Shown piece after piece: positions 1 to 6,664 of a stretch of 7,764 nt of DNA; position 1 is the stretch's first letter, and every line of letters starts with the position of its first letter. This DNA comes from JBECKQ01 sp040235375. GTDB lineage: Bacteria; Planctomycetota; Phycisphaerae; UBA1845. Below the pieces are notes generated by a model. The model saw only the letters and a program-made list of their open reading frames with translations. It did not search any database and was not told where the DNA came from. The position numbers were made by a program, and so were the translations under genes. The stretch is from positions 1 through 7,764 of the forward strand of contig JBECKQ010000292.1 of NCBI GenBank assembly GCA_040235375.1, written 5' to 3'.

Positions 1-43
1 AGCGTAGCCGGCGGTTGGCATGGCGCACTAATTACGCTACGCT
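1..43 (+). terminator. Hairpin with short T run, possible terminator of an upstream gene
   Basis: AGCGTAGC (1-8) is perfectly complementary to GCTACGCT (36-43), and TTTT follows at 43-46. The 27-nt loop is long for an intrinsic terminator but contains GC-rich sequence that could fold further. The repeat starts at the first base of the window, so it may extend leftward. Another reading is a weak promoter, TTGGCA (15-20), 17 bp, TACGCT (38-43), for the hydantoinase gene. The sequence does not decide between them. Confidence 0.3.
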
Positions 44-208
44 TTTACGGCCGCGATGGGGCAATCAAACGCGCTTCCGACGCGACGCGCTCGAGGCGAG
101 CGACGCGGGCCTGTCCATTTCCATCCCAGGAAACGGACGGCAACGCGCCAGGGCCCGGCCCATCCGGCGCGTAACGAACAAGCGCAGGACGCAAATCAAC
201 GCTGAACC

Positions 209-214
209 GAGGTG
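209..214 (+). promoter_or_regulatory. Ribosome binding site of the hydantoinase-family gene
   Basis: GAGGTG lies six bases before the ATG at 220. It supports that start over any internal one. Confidence 0.75.
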
Positions 215-219
215 CCAAC

Positions 220-1617
220 ATGAAGCTGGACACAATCATCCAGGGCGGACGGCTGGTAACGTCAACAGACACCACGAAGACCGACATCGGGCTTCGGGGC
301 GAGAAAGTCGTGGCCATCGGCCAGGAACTGGGCCGCACGCACGCCAACGGGGCGACGGTCATCGATGCCAAGGGGCGTTACGTGATTCCGGGCGGCGTGG
401 ACGTGCACGTCCACCTCGCACTGCCGTTCTGCGGCACGGTTTCCTCGGATGATTATGACTCCGGCACGCGGGCTGCGGCGTGCGGCGGTGTTACCACGCT
501 GGTCGACTTCGCCATCCCCTACGGCAAGGAAACGCTTCAGCAGGCGTTCGACAACTGGTCGGCCCGCGCGGAGGGCAAGGCCTGCATCGACTATTCCTTT
601 CACCTGGCGATCACCAACTGGGACCGGCAAAAGAAAGAGCTCAAGAAGATGATCGACCAGGGGGTGCCGACCTTCAAACAGTTCATGATCTATGAAAAGG
701 AAGGTTGGCAGTCCGACGATGCTGCCGTGTTCGGCGCTCTGGAAATGCTCAAGGACCTCGGCGGCATGCTCATGCTTCACGCCGAGTCCAGCCGCGTGCT
801 CAACCTGCTCGTGGACCGTCACCACACGCCCACCGAAATGAAGAAGTACGGCGCTTACCTGCACACCGTCACGCGGCCGAATTTCGTCGAGGCGGAAGCC
901 ATCGAACGGGTGATCCACTGGACACGGGCCACCGGCGGTCGATCATTCATTGTGCACATGAGCACGGCAGAAGGTGCCGACCTGATCCGCCGGGCGCAGG
1001 ACGAGGGGGTGAACATCCTCGCCGAAACCTGTGCCCAGTACCTCGCCCTCGACGACAGTGTCTTCAAGGGCAAAGACGGCCACCTGTACGCGACCTGCCC
1101 GCAGCTCAAGAAGCCCAGCGATCAGAAACGCCTGTGGAAGGGCCTCAAGGACGGCGAAGTCTGCAGCATCTCGACGGACACGTGCACCTTCACCCGCAAG
1201 CAGAAAGCCATGTGGAAGGGCGACTGGACAAAGATCCCGATGGGCATGCCCGGCCTTGAGACGTTGCTGCCCGTCGTCTACTCCTTAGGCGTGGTCAAAC
1301 GGCGTCTGACCATCAACGAATTCGTCGACAAGTGCTGCACCGCGCCCGCGAAGATCATGGGGCTGTTTCCCCACAAGGGGGCGATCCGCGTCGGCGGCGA
1401 CGCGGACATCGCCATCATCGACCCACGCAAGAAGAAGAAAGTCGACTGGCGAAAGATGCAGACGAACTGCGACTGGAGCCCCTTCCAGGGCTGGGAGTTG
1501 TGCGGCTTCGCCGAGCACACGTTCTGCCGTGGCCGGCAGATCGTCAAAGACTATAAGTTCGTCGGCAGGAACGGATACGGCCGGTTCATCCCGCGAGCGC
1601 ACGTCGGCCGAGCCTGA
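220..1617 (+). CDS. Dihydropyrimidinase / hydantoinase-family cyclic amidohydrolase
   Basis: This 465-residue protein is a full-length member of the amidohydrolase superfamily. Dihydropyrimidinases hydrolyse 5,6-dihydrouracil or dihydrothymine to N-carbamoyl-beta-amino acids in the cytoplasm, using two metal ions. The expected ligands are visible: HxH at H63/H65 in a VDVHVHLALPF segment, the lysine to be carboxylated at K153 (PTFKQFMIYEK), H187 (LMLHAES), H246 (VHMSTAEG) and D320 (STDTCTF). Y158, five residues after the lysine, matches the conserved substrate-contact tyrosine. The C-terminal GLFPHKGAIRVGGDADIAI segment is typical of the family. Two substrate-side positions differ from canonical enzymes: C293 where SPPL-type motifs have Ser, and M341 where TKIPN has Asn. 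The next two genes encode dihydropyrimidine dehydrogenase subunits, which supports a role in the same pathway. Another ring amidase substrate (hydantoin-like) is possible. The fold is certain; the exact substrate is inferred. Confidence 0.9.
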   Translation: MKLDTIIQGGRLVTSTDTTKTDIGLRGEKVVAIGQELGRTHANGATVIDAKGRYVIPGGVDVHVHLALPFCGTVSSDDYDSGTRAAACGGVTTLVDFAIPYGKETLQQAFDNWSARAEGKACIDYSFHLAITNWDRQKKELKKMIDQGVPTFKQFMIYEKEGWQSDDAAVFGALEMLKDLGGMLMLHAESSRVLNLLVDRHHTPTEMKKYGAYLHTVTRPNFVEAEAIERVIHWTRATGGRSFIVHMSTAEGADLIRRAQDEGVNILAETCAQYLALDDSVFKGKDGHLYATCPQLKKPSDQKRLWKGLKDGEVCSISTDTCTFTRKQKAMWKGDWTKIPMGMPGLETLLPVVYSLGVVKRRLTINEFVDKCCTAPAKIMGLFPHKGAIRVGGDADIAIIDPRKKKKVDWRKMQTNCDWSPFQGWELCGFAEHTFCRGRQIVKDYKFVGRNGYGRFIPRAHVGRA

Positions 1618-1638
1618 TTGCGTGATGAACTCGAGAGC

Positions 1639-1671
1639 GCCGGTATCGCGCCAGCGGTGTGCGATGCCGGC
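1639..1671 (+). other. Intercistronic hairpin between the amidohydrolase and preT-like genes
   Basis: GCCGGTATCGC (1639-1649) pairs with GCGATGCCGGC (1661-1671) over 11 bp with a single G.U wobble and an 11-nt loop. There is no T run after it (TTACATATG follows), so it is not a classical intrinsic terminator. It could stabilise the 3' end of a processed mRNA or attenuate read-through. It starts 22 bases after the upstream stop codon. Confidence 0.5.
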
Positions 1672-1697
1672 TTACATATGAATGCATCGACTGAGAC

Positions 1698-1701
1698 GGA
1701 G
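1698..1701 (+). promoter_or_regulatory. Ribosome binding site that decides the preT start
   Basis: GGAG lies four bases before ATG 1706. The in-frame upstream ATG at 1682 has no purine-rich element in front of it and lies just after the hairpin, so 1706 is preferred. Confidence 0.55.
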
Positions 1702-1705
1702 TAAG

Positions 1706-3049
1706 ATGCCCGGAAACAATCGCAAACCAAGCTTGCAGATGCTGCGTGAGAATTTCGCCGACCTGCATCCGCCGTTCGACGACGTCGCGGCGCGGGAGGC
1801 GGCGTCGCGCTGCCTCTATTGCTTCGACGCCCCCTGCACGCGTGCCTGCCCGACGCACATCGACATACCAGGCTTCATTCGGCAGATTCTCCACCGCGAC
1901 ACGGTCGGCGCGGCCCGGACCATCCTCAACTTCAACATCTTCGGCGGATCCTGCGCCCGCGTGTGTCCGACCGCAGTGCTGTGTGAAGGTGCGTGCGTCG
2001 AAAACACGCACCTCAAAAGCGCGGTGCCGATCGGGCTGCTCCAGCGCTACGCCTGCGACACGGCGCATGAGACCAGCATGGGATTCTTCAAGCCGGGCGC
2101 GCCGACGGGTAAGCGCGTGGCGGTCGTCGGGGCCGGTCCGGCCGGCCTGACCTGCGCACACGAGCTGCGCAAGTGCGGTCACGACGTTGTGGTGTTCGAG
2201 GCACGCAACACGGGCGGCGGACTGAATACGCTGGGTATCGCCGCCTACAAGATCACGACCGACTTCGCCCTGACCGAGGTCGAACGGATACGGCGCATGG
2301 GCATCGACCTGCGCTTCAAGCAACCGATCGACGGTGCACGTTTGGCGAAGCTGCTCGGCGAATACAACGCGGTGTTCCTGGCAGTCGGCCTGGGCCGCAC
2401 CGCGCCGCTCGGCGTTCCTGGCGAAGACCTCGATGGCGTCTGGGAATCCCTCGATTTCATCTTCCAGACCCATGAGAAACCGCTGTCCAAGTGCAAGGTC
2501 GGCCGCAACGTCGTCGTGATCGGCGGTGGCAACACGGCCATCGACGCCGCCAACGTCGCCGTCCGTCTCGGCGCTGAGCATGTCACAGTCGCCTACCGCC
2601 GCGACCGCGCGTCCATGCCCGCATTTCGACACGAGTACGAACTGGCCGTCAGCAGCGGCGTCGAGTTCTGCTGGCTGAGCCGCCCCGTGCGGATCATCGG
2701 CCGCAGTGGCAAGGTGACCGGCATGCGCATGCAGCGCGTCAAGCTCGATGGCAGCGGGCGCACGGCAAGTTTCCGGGCGGTGCCCGATTCGGCATTCACG
2801 CTGCCGTGCGACATGGTGGTGAAAGCCCTGGGCCAGCAGCCGCTTGATGATCTTCTTGCGGCGGTGCCAAAACTCAAGCTGACCAAAAACAACCGGGTCA
2901 TCATCGATCCGGCCACCGGCGCCACGTCGGCGCCAGGCCTCTTCGCCGGCGGCGACTGCCAGAAAGACGCGTACGAAGAGGTGGTCAACGCCGTCGAATC
3001 CGGCAAGATCGCCGCCCGCGGCATTCACCAGTATTTGTCTGATTCCTGA
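1706..3049 (+). CDS. preT: NAD(P)H-dependent dihydropyrimidine dehydrogenase, FAD/Fe-S subunit (PreT-like)
   Basis: This 447-residue oxidoreductase belongs to the GltD/PreT family. In the PreTA complex this subunit takes electrons from NAD(P)H via FAD and passes them through Fe-S clusters to PreA. The N-terminal domain carries eight cysteines in two groups, C36-x2-C39-x4-C44-x3-C48-P and C83-x3-C87-P with C93 and C97, as expected for two [4Fe-4S] clusters. An FAD-binding GAGPAG follows at 142-147 and an NAD(P)-binding GGGNTA at 273-278. An AYRRDR segment sits at 296-301, and the FAD-closing GLFAGGD is at 411-417. The length matches single-subunit PreT; in eukaryotes the same domains are fused to the PreA part. 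GltD (glutamate synthase small subunit) is the main alternative, but no large glutamate synthase gene is present and a PreA gene follows 53 bases downstream. An upstream start at 1682 would add eight residues. Confidence 0.88.
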   Translation: MPGNNRKPSLQMLRENFADLHPPFDDVAAREAASRCLYCFDAPCTRACPTHIDIPGFIRQILHRDTVGAARTILNFNIFGGSCARVCPTAVLCEGACVENTHLKSAVPIGLLQRYACDTAHETSMGFFKPGAPTGKRVAVVGAGPAGLTCAHELRKCGHDVVVFEARNTGGGLNTLGIAAYKITTDFALTEVERIRRMGIDLRFKQPIDGARLAKLLGEYNAVFLAVGLGRTAPLGVPGEDLDGVWESLDFIFQTHEKPLSKCKVGRNVVVIGGGNTAIDAANVAVRLGAEHVTVAYRRDRASMPAFRHEYELAVSSGVEFCWLSRPVRIIGRSGKVTGMRMQRVKLDGSGRTASFRAVPDSAFTLPCDMVVKALGQQPLDDLLAAVPKLKLTKNNRVIIDPATGATSAPGLFAGGDCQKDAYEEVVNAVESGKIAARGIHQYLSDS

Positions 3050-3059
3050 GGCAACACCA

Positions 3060-3073
3060 CGCGTCGAGACGCG
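3060..3073 (+). other. Small intercistronic hairpin between preT and preA
   Basis: CGCGTC (3060-3065) and GACGCG (3068-3073) form an inverted repeat, practically a 5-bp stem with a CGAG tetraloop. An alternative GCGC/GCGC pairing (3071-3074 with 3078-3081) competes with it. No T run follows, so transcription probably continues into preA. A regulatory role is only a possibility. Confidence 0.3.
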
Positions 3074-3089
3074 CTCGGCGCGAACCAAT

Positions 3090-3096
3090 GAGGAAG
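3090..3096 (+). promoter_or_regulatory. Ribosome binding site that decides the preA start
   Basis: GAGGAAG lies well placed for ATG 3103, with AGGA eight bases upstream. The in-frame ATG at 3088 overlaps this element and has no purine-rich site before it, so it is unlikely to be the start. Confidence 0.6.
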
Positions 3097-3102
3097 TGCA
3101 GG

Positions 3103-4518
3103 ATGAGCAAACATCCACGACCTGCGAATCGCAATGGTGAGATCGACCTGTCGATCGACTTCTGCGGCGTCTCGGCGCCGAACCCCTTCTGGCTGGCCAG
3201 CGGGCCGCCGACCAACTCGGAATACCAGGTCCGCCGCGCGTTCGAGGCCGGCTGGGGCGGCGTCGTCTGGAAGACGCTCAACCACGACCCGATCGTGAAC
3301 GTCTCTTCGCGTTACGGGGCAATCGACTACGACGGGCAGAAGGTCGTCGGCCTCAATAACATCGAGCTGATCACCGATCGGTCCCTCGAGGACAACCTGC
3401 GCGAAATCCGCAACATCAAGCGCGACTTTCCGAAGCACGCGGTCTTCGTTTCGCTGATGGTCGAGTCGAAGCGCGAAACGTGGCACGACATCGTCAAACG
3501 GACGGAGGACGCCGGCGCCGACGGCCTCGAGTTGAATTTCGGTTGCCCTCACGGCATGAGCGAGCGAGGCATGGGCTCGGCCGTCGGCCAGGTCCCCGAG
3601 TACACGCGGATGATCACCGAGTGGGTCAAGGAGGCGGCCCACACGCCGGTGATGGTCAAGCTCACGCCGAACGTCACCGACATCGCCGCCATCGGCCGCG
3701 CCGCCGTCGAAGGCGGCGCTGACGCGATCTCCCTGATCAACACGATCAACAGCATCATGGGCGTCGACCTCGACACGCTGAACCCCAGGCCCCACGTGCA
3801 CGGCCTCGGTTCGCACGGCGGTTACTGCGGACCGGCGGTCAAGCCCGTCGCCCTGCACATGGTCTCGCAAATCGCTTCCGACCCGAAGATCCGCGTGCCG
3901 ATCAGCGGCATCGGCGGCATCCAGGCATGGCCCGACGCGGTCGAGCACATGCTGCTCGGCGCCACCAGCGTGCAGGTCTGCACGGCCGTCATGCATTACG
4001 GGTTCCGCATCGTCGATGGCTTCATCGCCGGAATGACGCAGTGGATGCGCGACAAGGGCTTCGCCTCGTGCAAGGATTTCGTCGGCGCGTCGGTGAATCG
4101 CATCCGCTCGTGGAGCGAGCTGGACCTGAACTACAAAGTGGTCGCCAACATCGACCAGGATCGGTGCATCAACTGCGGCGTGTGCTACATCGCCTGCGAG
4201 GATGGCTGCCACCAGTCGATCAAGCGCGAGCAGGTTCCCGAAAGGGAGTTCGCCAAGCGCCACAAGGACGACGGCCGAACCTTCGTCAGCGGAACCCGGC
4301 AGTACACGCACGGCGCCGGCAACGGGTATGTGAACGTCTACACGGTCAACGAGGACACGTGCGTGGGCTGCAACATGTGCTCGCTGGTATGCCCGGTCGA
4401 TCAGTGCATCACGATGAAGGAAGTTGACACCGGCAGGCCAGTGATGAGCTGGGAGCAGTATCAAAAGCTCCTTGCGGCGGGCAAGGTCGAACCCATCCAG
4501 CCGCCGCAGCACGCGTAA
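3103..4518 (+). CDS. preA: Dihydropyrimidine dehydrogenase, FMN/Fe-S catalytic subunit (PreA-like)
   Basis: This 471-residue protein is the catalytic partner of the preceding gene. It is expected to reduce uracil or thymine to the 5,6-dihydro form at FMN, or to run in reverse. The dihydroorotate-dehydrogenase-like barrel begins with PNPFWLASGPPTN (26-38). The active-site loop LNFGCPHGMSERGMG contains C148, aligned with the catalytic cysteine of mammalian dihydropyrimidine dehydrogenase. VKLTPNVTDIAAI, the SGIGGI glycine motif and ATSVQVCTAV near the phosphate site follow in family order. The C-terminus is a two-cluster ferredoxin domain: C355-x2-C358-x2-C361-x3-C365 and C420-x2-C423-x2-C426-x3-C430-P. 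The 54 residues between these motifs exceed the roughly 25 I remember for bacterial PreA and eukaryotic enzymes, and the first motif is followed by EDGC rather than CP. The operon position directly after preT supports a PreTA complex. Confidence 0.92.
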   Translation: MSKHPRPANRNGEIDLSIDFCGVSAPNPFWLASGPPTNSEYQVRRAFEAGWGGVVWKTLNHDPIVNVSSRYGAIDYDGQKVVGLNNIELITDRSLEDNLREIRNIKRDFPKHAVFVSLMVESKRETWHDIVKRTEDAGADGLELNFGCPHGMSERGMGSAVGQVPEYTRMITEWVKEAAHTPVMVKLTPNVTDIAAIGRAAVEGGADAISLINTINSIMGVDLDTLNPRPHVHGLGSHGGYCGPAVKPVALHMVSQIASDPKIRVPISGIGGIQAWPDAVEHMLLGATSVQVCTAVMHYGFRIVDGFIAGMTQWMRDKGFASCKDFVGASVNRIRSWSELDLNYKVVANIDQDRCINCGVCYIACEDGCHQSIKREQVPEREFAKRHKDDGRTFVSGTRQYTHGAGNGYVNVYTVNEDTCVGCNMCSLVCPVDQCITMKEVDTGRPVMSWEQYQKLLAAGKVEPIQPPQHA

Positions 4519-4520
4519 AC

Positions 4521-4559
4521 CTGCCGCCGGGAATGTCCGGCCGCTGACCGGCCGGGCAG
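4521..4559. terminator. GC-rich hairpin between convergent genes
   Basis: CCGGCCG (4537-4543) pairs with CGGCCGG (4549-4555) around a CTGAC loop. An outer CTGCC (4521-4525) pairs with GGCAG (4555-4559) as an alternative or extension. It fills the 42-base gap between two convergent stop codons, so it could end transcription from both sides. Neither strand has a real T run, so it may act with Rho or only as an mRNA 3' end. Confidence 0.45.
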
Positions 4560-4560
4560 A

Positions 4561-6198
4561 TCACGACTGCGGCCCGTCGCAGGGAGCGCCCGGTTCATAG
4601 TGCGATTTTCGCTTGGCGATCGCTGACTCCACGTTTTGCCGGAAGGTCGGCCCGGCGTTGTAGGTGCAGAACGGGTACATACGCCCATCGGGCGCCGAGT
4701 AGTGCACGAGGCATTGCTGCACGCGGGCCAGCTCGAAGTTATACAGGTCCTGGAAGTGCATGGCGCTCAGCAGCATTGACTGCGTATCGCGATGCTCGAC
4801 TTCGCCAACGCGCGAGTCGTTGTCGGGGTAACGCTTCCCGAACTCGACGTAGCTCGCCAGAAAGTCGCTCAGCGCCGAGAAGTCCCACCCCGTGATGCTC
4901 TGCTGGGGGCGATAGTGCTTGCGCAGGCGGCGGAATGCCATTGCCAGGTACCAGCGGTTCGCCTTCCACCCGCCGCGGCGAATCTGCTCCGCGATCCGGC
5001 CGATCTCCTCGATCAGCCCCTCGACGTCGACAAACTTCGGCAGCGGCGCCGCCTCCCCGGTGACCGTGTTGATCGCCAGATACGTCGCCATGCCGCAGTG
5101 CGAATGACAGGTTGTCCGAATCGTAGTCTCGCCGGTGAGCGCCTCGACCAGATCGGAGAACGGCTCGACGAACGCGAACGGATACCAGTCGCGGTACATG
5201 TCCATCAGCCCGGTTTGTTCCTGGATGCAGCGAGCCAGGTCGGCCAGCGTGAACCGCTGTCGCTGCCGGTCCTCCTCCTCAACGCGGCCGGTGAACGCGA
5301 TCGGCTGCCATGATATGCCCAGAATGTGCCGCGCGTGCCGCACAGCGTACTTGATAGTGGGTCCAATCTGGTCATCGGTAACGCCCTTGATCACCGTCGG
5401 CACGAGGCACGTCCGCATCCCCGCCTTGTAGACGTTCTCCACCGCCTGGAGCTTGATGTCCACCAGCGACCGGCCACGCGACTTTCGGTACACGTCGTCT
5501 GACAGCCCGTCGAATTGAAGATAGACCACGTTCAGACCGGCATCCGCACAGGCCCGGCAGAAGTCCGGCTCGCGCCCGAACCGGATGCCGTTCGAGGCCA
5601 CCTGCACCTGGGAATACCCAAGCTTGCTGGCATCCCTGCAAATGTCGACGAAGTCGGGGTGAACGGTGGGCTCTCCCCCGGCGAACTGCACGCACGTCGG
5701 GTCGGGTTTTCCCTGGCGAAATGATCGCTGCATCATTTCCCGCGCCTGCTCGCGCGTTACTTCGGCGACATAGCCGGTCGCGTCGGCATTGGCGAAGCAG
5801 ATAGGGCAGCGGAGGTTACACCTGTTGGTCAGATCGATGTTGACCATCATGGCGGACGTGACGTGCCGACCGCAGATGCCGCAATCAAAAGGACATTGGC
5901 TGGTCCGCGCCGTGGTCGGTTCCAGGGGTTGGTCCGCTGCGTCCGTGCCGCACGTTCGCGCGGGTGACAGCGAGGCGCGGTGCTCAAGAAGCATGAAGAA
6001 CTCCGCGTCCGAGCTGATCAGTTCGCACGTCGCGCCGTGCTCCGGACAGGACTTCTCCATGAAGATCTGGCCGTCGCGGTTCACGAGTTCCGCCGGGATG
6101 ACGGACAAACACTCAGGGCACAGGCTCTCGGTGTTTTTCCTAACCCAGCCGGTGGTCGCGAATTCCGGAACGTCACATTGATTCACCATGCCTCTCAT
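4561..6198 (-). CDS. Radical SAM protein of the MJ0619 / tetraether lipid synthase (Tes-like) family
   Basis: This 545-residue protein has the architecture of the MJ0619 family, in which archaeal members were shown to be tetraether lipid synthases that join lipid chains by radical C-C coupling. A metal-binding N-terminus has CPEC (27-30) and EKSCPEHG with C51. Next is CPFDCGICGRH (C102, C106, C109), a second CxxxCxxC that probably binds an auxiliary cluster. The SAM-cluster motif is TNRCNLRCPICFA (C127, C131, C134), with the SAM-contacting GGEP at 174-177. The C-terminal half has CHSHC (364-368), PLPKFVDVEG and VHYSAPDGRMYPFCTYNAG with C511, all characteristic of this family. Older annotations call such proteins pterin methyltransferases. 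The gene is convergent with the pyrimidine cluster and has no partner gene in view. I see no signal peptide or clear membrane helix. The family is well supported; the substrate in this bacterium is unknown. Confidence 0.85.
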   Translation of the reverse strand: MRGMVNQCDVPEFATTGWVRKNTESLCPECLSVIPAELVNRDGQIFMEKSCPEHGATCELISSDAEFFMLLEHRASLSPARTCGTDAADQPLEPTTARTSQCPFDCGICGRHVTSAMMVNIDLTNRCNLRCPICFANADATGYVAEVTREQAREMMQRSFRQGKPDPTCVQFAGGEPTVHPDFVDICRDASKLGYSQVQVASNGIRFGREPDFCRACADAGLNVVYLQFDGLSDDVYRKSRGRSLVDIKLQAVENVYKAGMRTCLVPTVIKGVTDDQIGPTIKYAVRHARHILGISWQPIAFTGRVEEEDRQRQRFTLADLARCIQEQTGLMDMYRDWYPFAFVEPFSDLVEALTGETTIRTTCHSHCGMATYLAINTVTGEAAPLPKFVDVEGLIEEIGRIAEQIRRGGWKANRWYLAMAFRRLRKHYRPQQSITGWDFSALSDFLASYVEFGKRYPDNDSRVGEVEHRDTQSMLLSAMHFQDLYNFELARVQQCLVHYSAPDGRMYPFCTYNAGPTFRQNVESAIAKRKSHYEPGAPCDGPQS

Positions 6199-6207
6199 TG
6201 GAACGGA

Positions 6208-6213
6208 CCCTCC
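6208..6213 (-). promoter_or_regulatory. Ribosome binding site of the radical SAM gene
   Basis: On the minus strand GGAGGG lies nine bases before the ATG at 6198. This supports 6198 over the in-frame ATG nine bases further in (6189), which has only a weakly placed purine stretch. Confidence 0.6.
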
Positions 6214-6619
6214 ACAGGGGCAAAGGGAATAAGAGAACGAGCCCGCCGGACAGGTGCCGCGAACGCTGTTCGATCAACTGTGGATGATGTGATGCCCTCA
6301 TCGCTTATCGCGTCCGTCACACGCATGCCCAGGCGGTTAGGAAATCGCGAAGCAGATGTTCCGGGCGCCGCCGGCTCGCGCGGAGAACGCGATCCAGCGC
6401 CTTTCCGGACTCTCGACATTGTGTCCTCACCGTGGCACAAGGTCAATGTTGCGGTCCGAATTGTCGTTGTCACTCGGGAGAACCCTGAAGTTCTGAGATT
6501 CTCCTCGTTGTCGAGCAGGACCACCGGCGTCCTGCGGATTGGCATTGGGTGGGATTGCGCTGTGTCGTTTCGCCGGTGCTGCGTGCCCATCTCCGATCGG
6601 TGCCGGCCGCGGCGTCACC
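6214..6619. other. Gene-free stretch between the radical SAM gene and tRNA-Pro
   Basis: I see no supportable gene here. Open frames exist on both strands, but their translations are rich in Arg/Pro/Ser and have no recognisable domain or convincing ribosome binding site. The stretch must contain the promoter of the minus-strand radical SAM gene, but I could not identify a convincing -35/-10 pair. It could also be a decayed gene. Confidence 0.5.
6515..6535. repeat. Perfect 7-bp inverted repeat
   Basis: GCAGGAC (6515-6521) and GTCCTGC (6529-6535) flank a 7-nt centre CACCGGC. No T run follows on either strand. It could be an operator or a hairpin in a leader; a chance occurrence is also plausible at this GC content. 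Confidence 0.3.
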
Positions 6620-6649
6620 TTGACAGTCGATTTACCTGCGCGCTATGAT
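6620..6649 (+). promoter_or_regulatory. Sigma-70-type promoter of the tRNA-Pro gene
   Basis: A perfect TTGACA -35 box (6620-6625) is followed after 18 bp by TATGAT (6644-6649), one base from the TATAAT consensus. Transcription would start around 6656, about nine bases before the mature tRNA. This is the clearest housekeeping promoter in the window. Confidence 0.8.
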
Positions 6650-6664
6650 ACCGTTTCGATTCGC

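Noticed and set aside
15..43. Promoter-like TTGGCA, 17 bp, TACGCT
   Set aside because: Both boxes are imperfect and lie within an inverted repeat about 180 bases from the gene, so I note it only as an alternative to the terminator reading.
15..452. Plus-strand open frame of 145 codons at the left end
   Set aside because: It overlaps the amidohydrolase start in another frame and is an Arg-rich, domain-less translation.
262..918. Minus-strand open frame of 218 codons opposite the amidohydrolase gene
   Set aside because: Its sequence is an antisense shadow, and the conserved metal-ligand motifs are on the plus strand.
1706..3049. Glutamate synthase small subunit (GltD) as the identity of this gene
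   Set aside because: The fold is shared, but the adjacent preA gene and the absence of a glutamate synthase large subunit favour the PreT role.
1586..3118. Minus-strand open frame of 510 codons opposite the preT gene
   Set aside because: Long antisense frames are common opposite GC-rich genes. Its His/Asp/Ala/Arg-rich composition is an antisense signature, while the plus strand encodes a clear oxidoreductase.
3025..4512. Minus-strand open frame of 495 codons opposite the preA gene
   Set aside because: Same reason: a composition-driven shadow of a well-conserved plus-strand gene.
4561..6198. Pterin methyltransferase annotation for the radical SAM protein
   Set aside because: That name comes from early work on MJ0619, which was later assigned as a tetraether lipid synthase. 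Nothing around this gene points to pterin metabolism.
6195..6590. Minus-strand open frame of 131 codons whose stop overlaps the radical SAM start as ATGA
   Set aside because: The overlap looks like translational coupling, but the translation is low-complexity (Arg/Thr/Ser/Pro), has no recognisable domain, and I see no convincing ribosome binding site for its start. The overlap is probably chance.
5980..6648. Plus-strand open frame of 222 codons
   Set aside because: Its first third is antisense to the conserved radical SAM gene, the rest is unlike any family I know, and its end overlaps the tRNA promoter.
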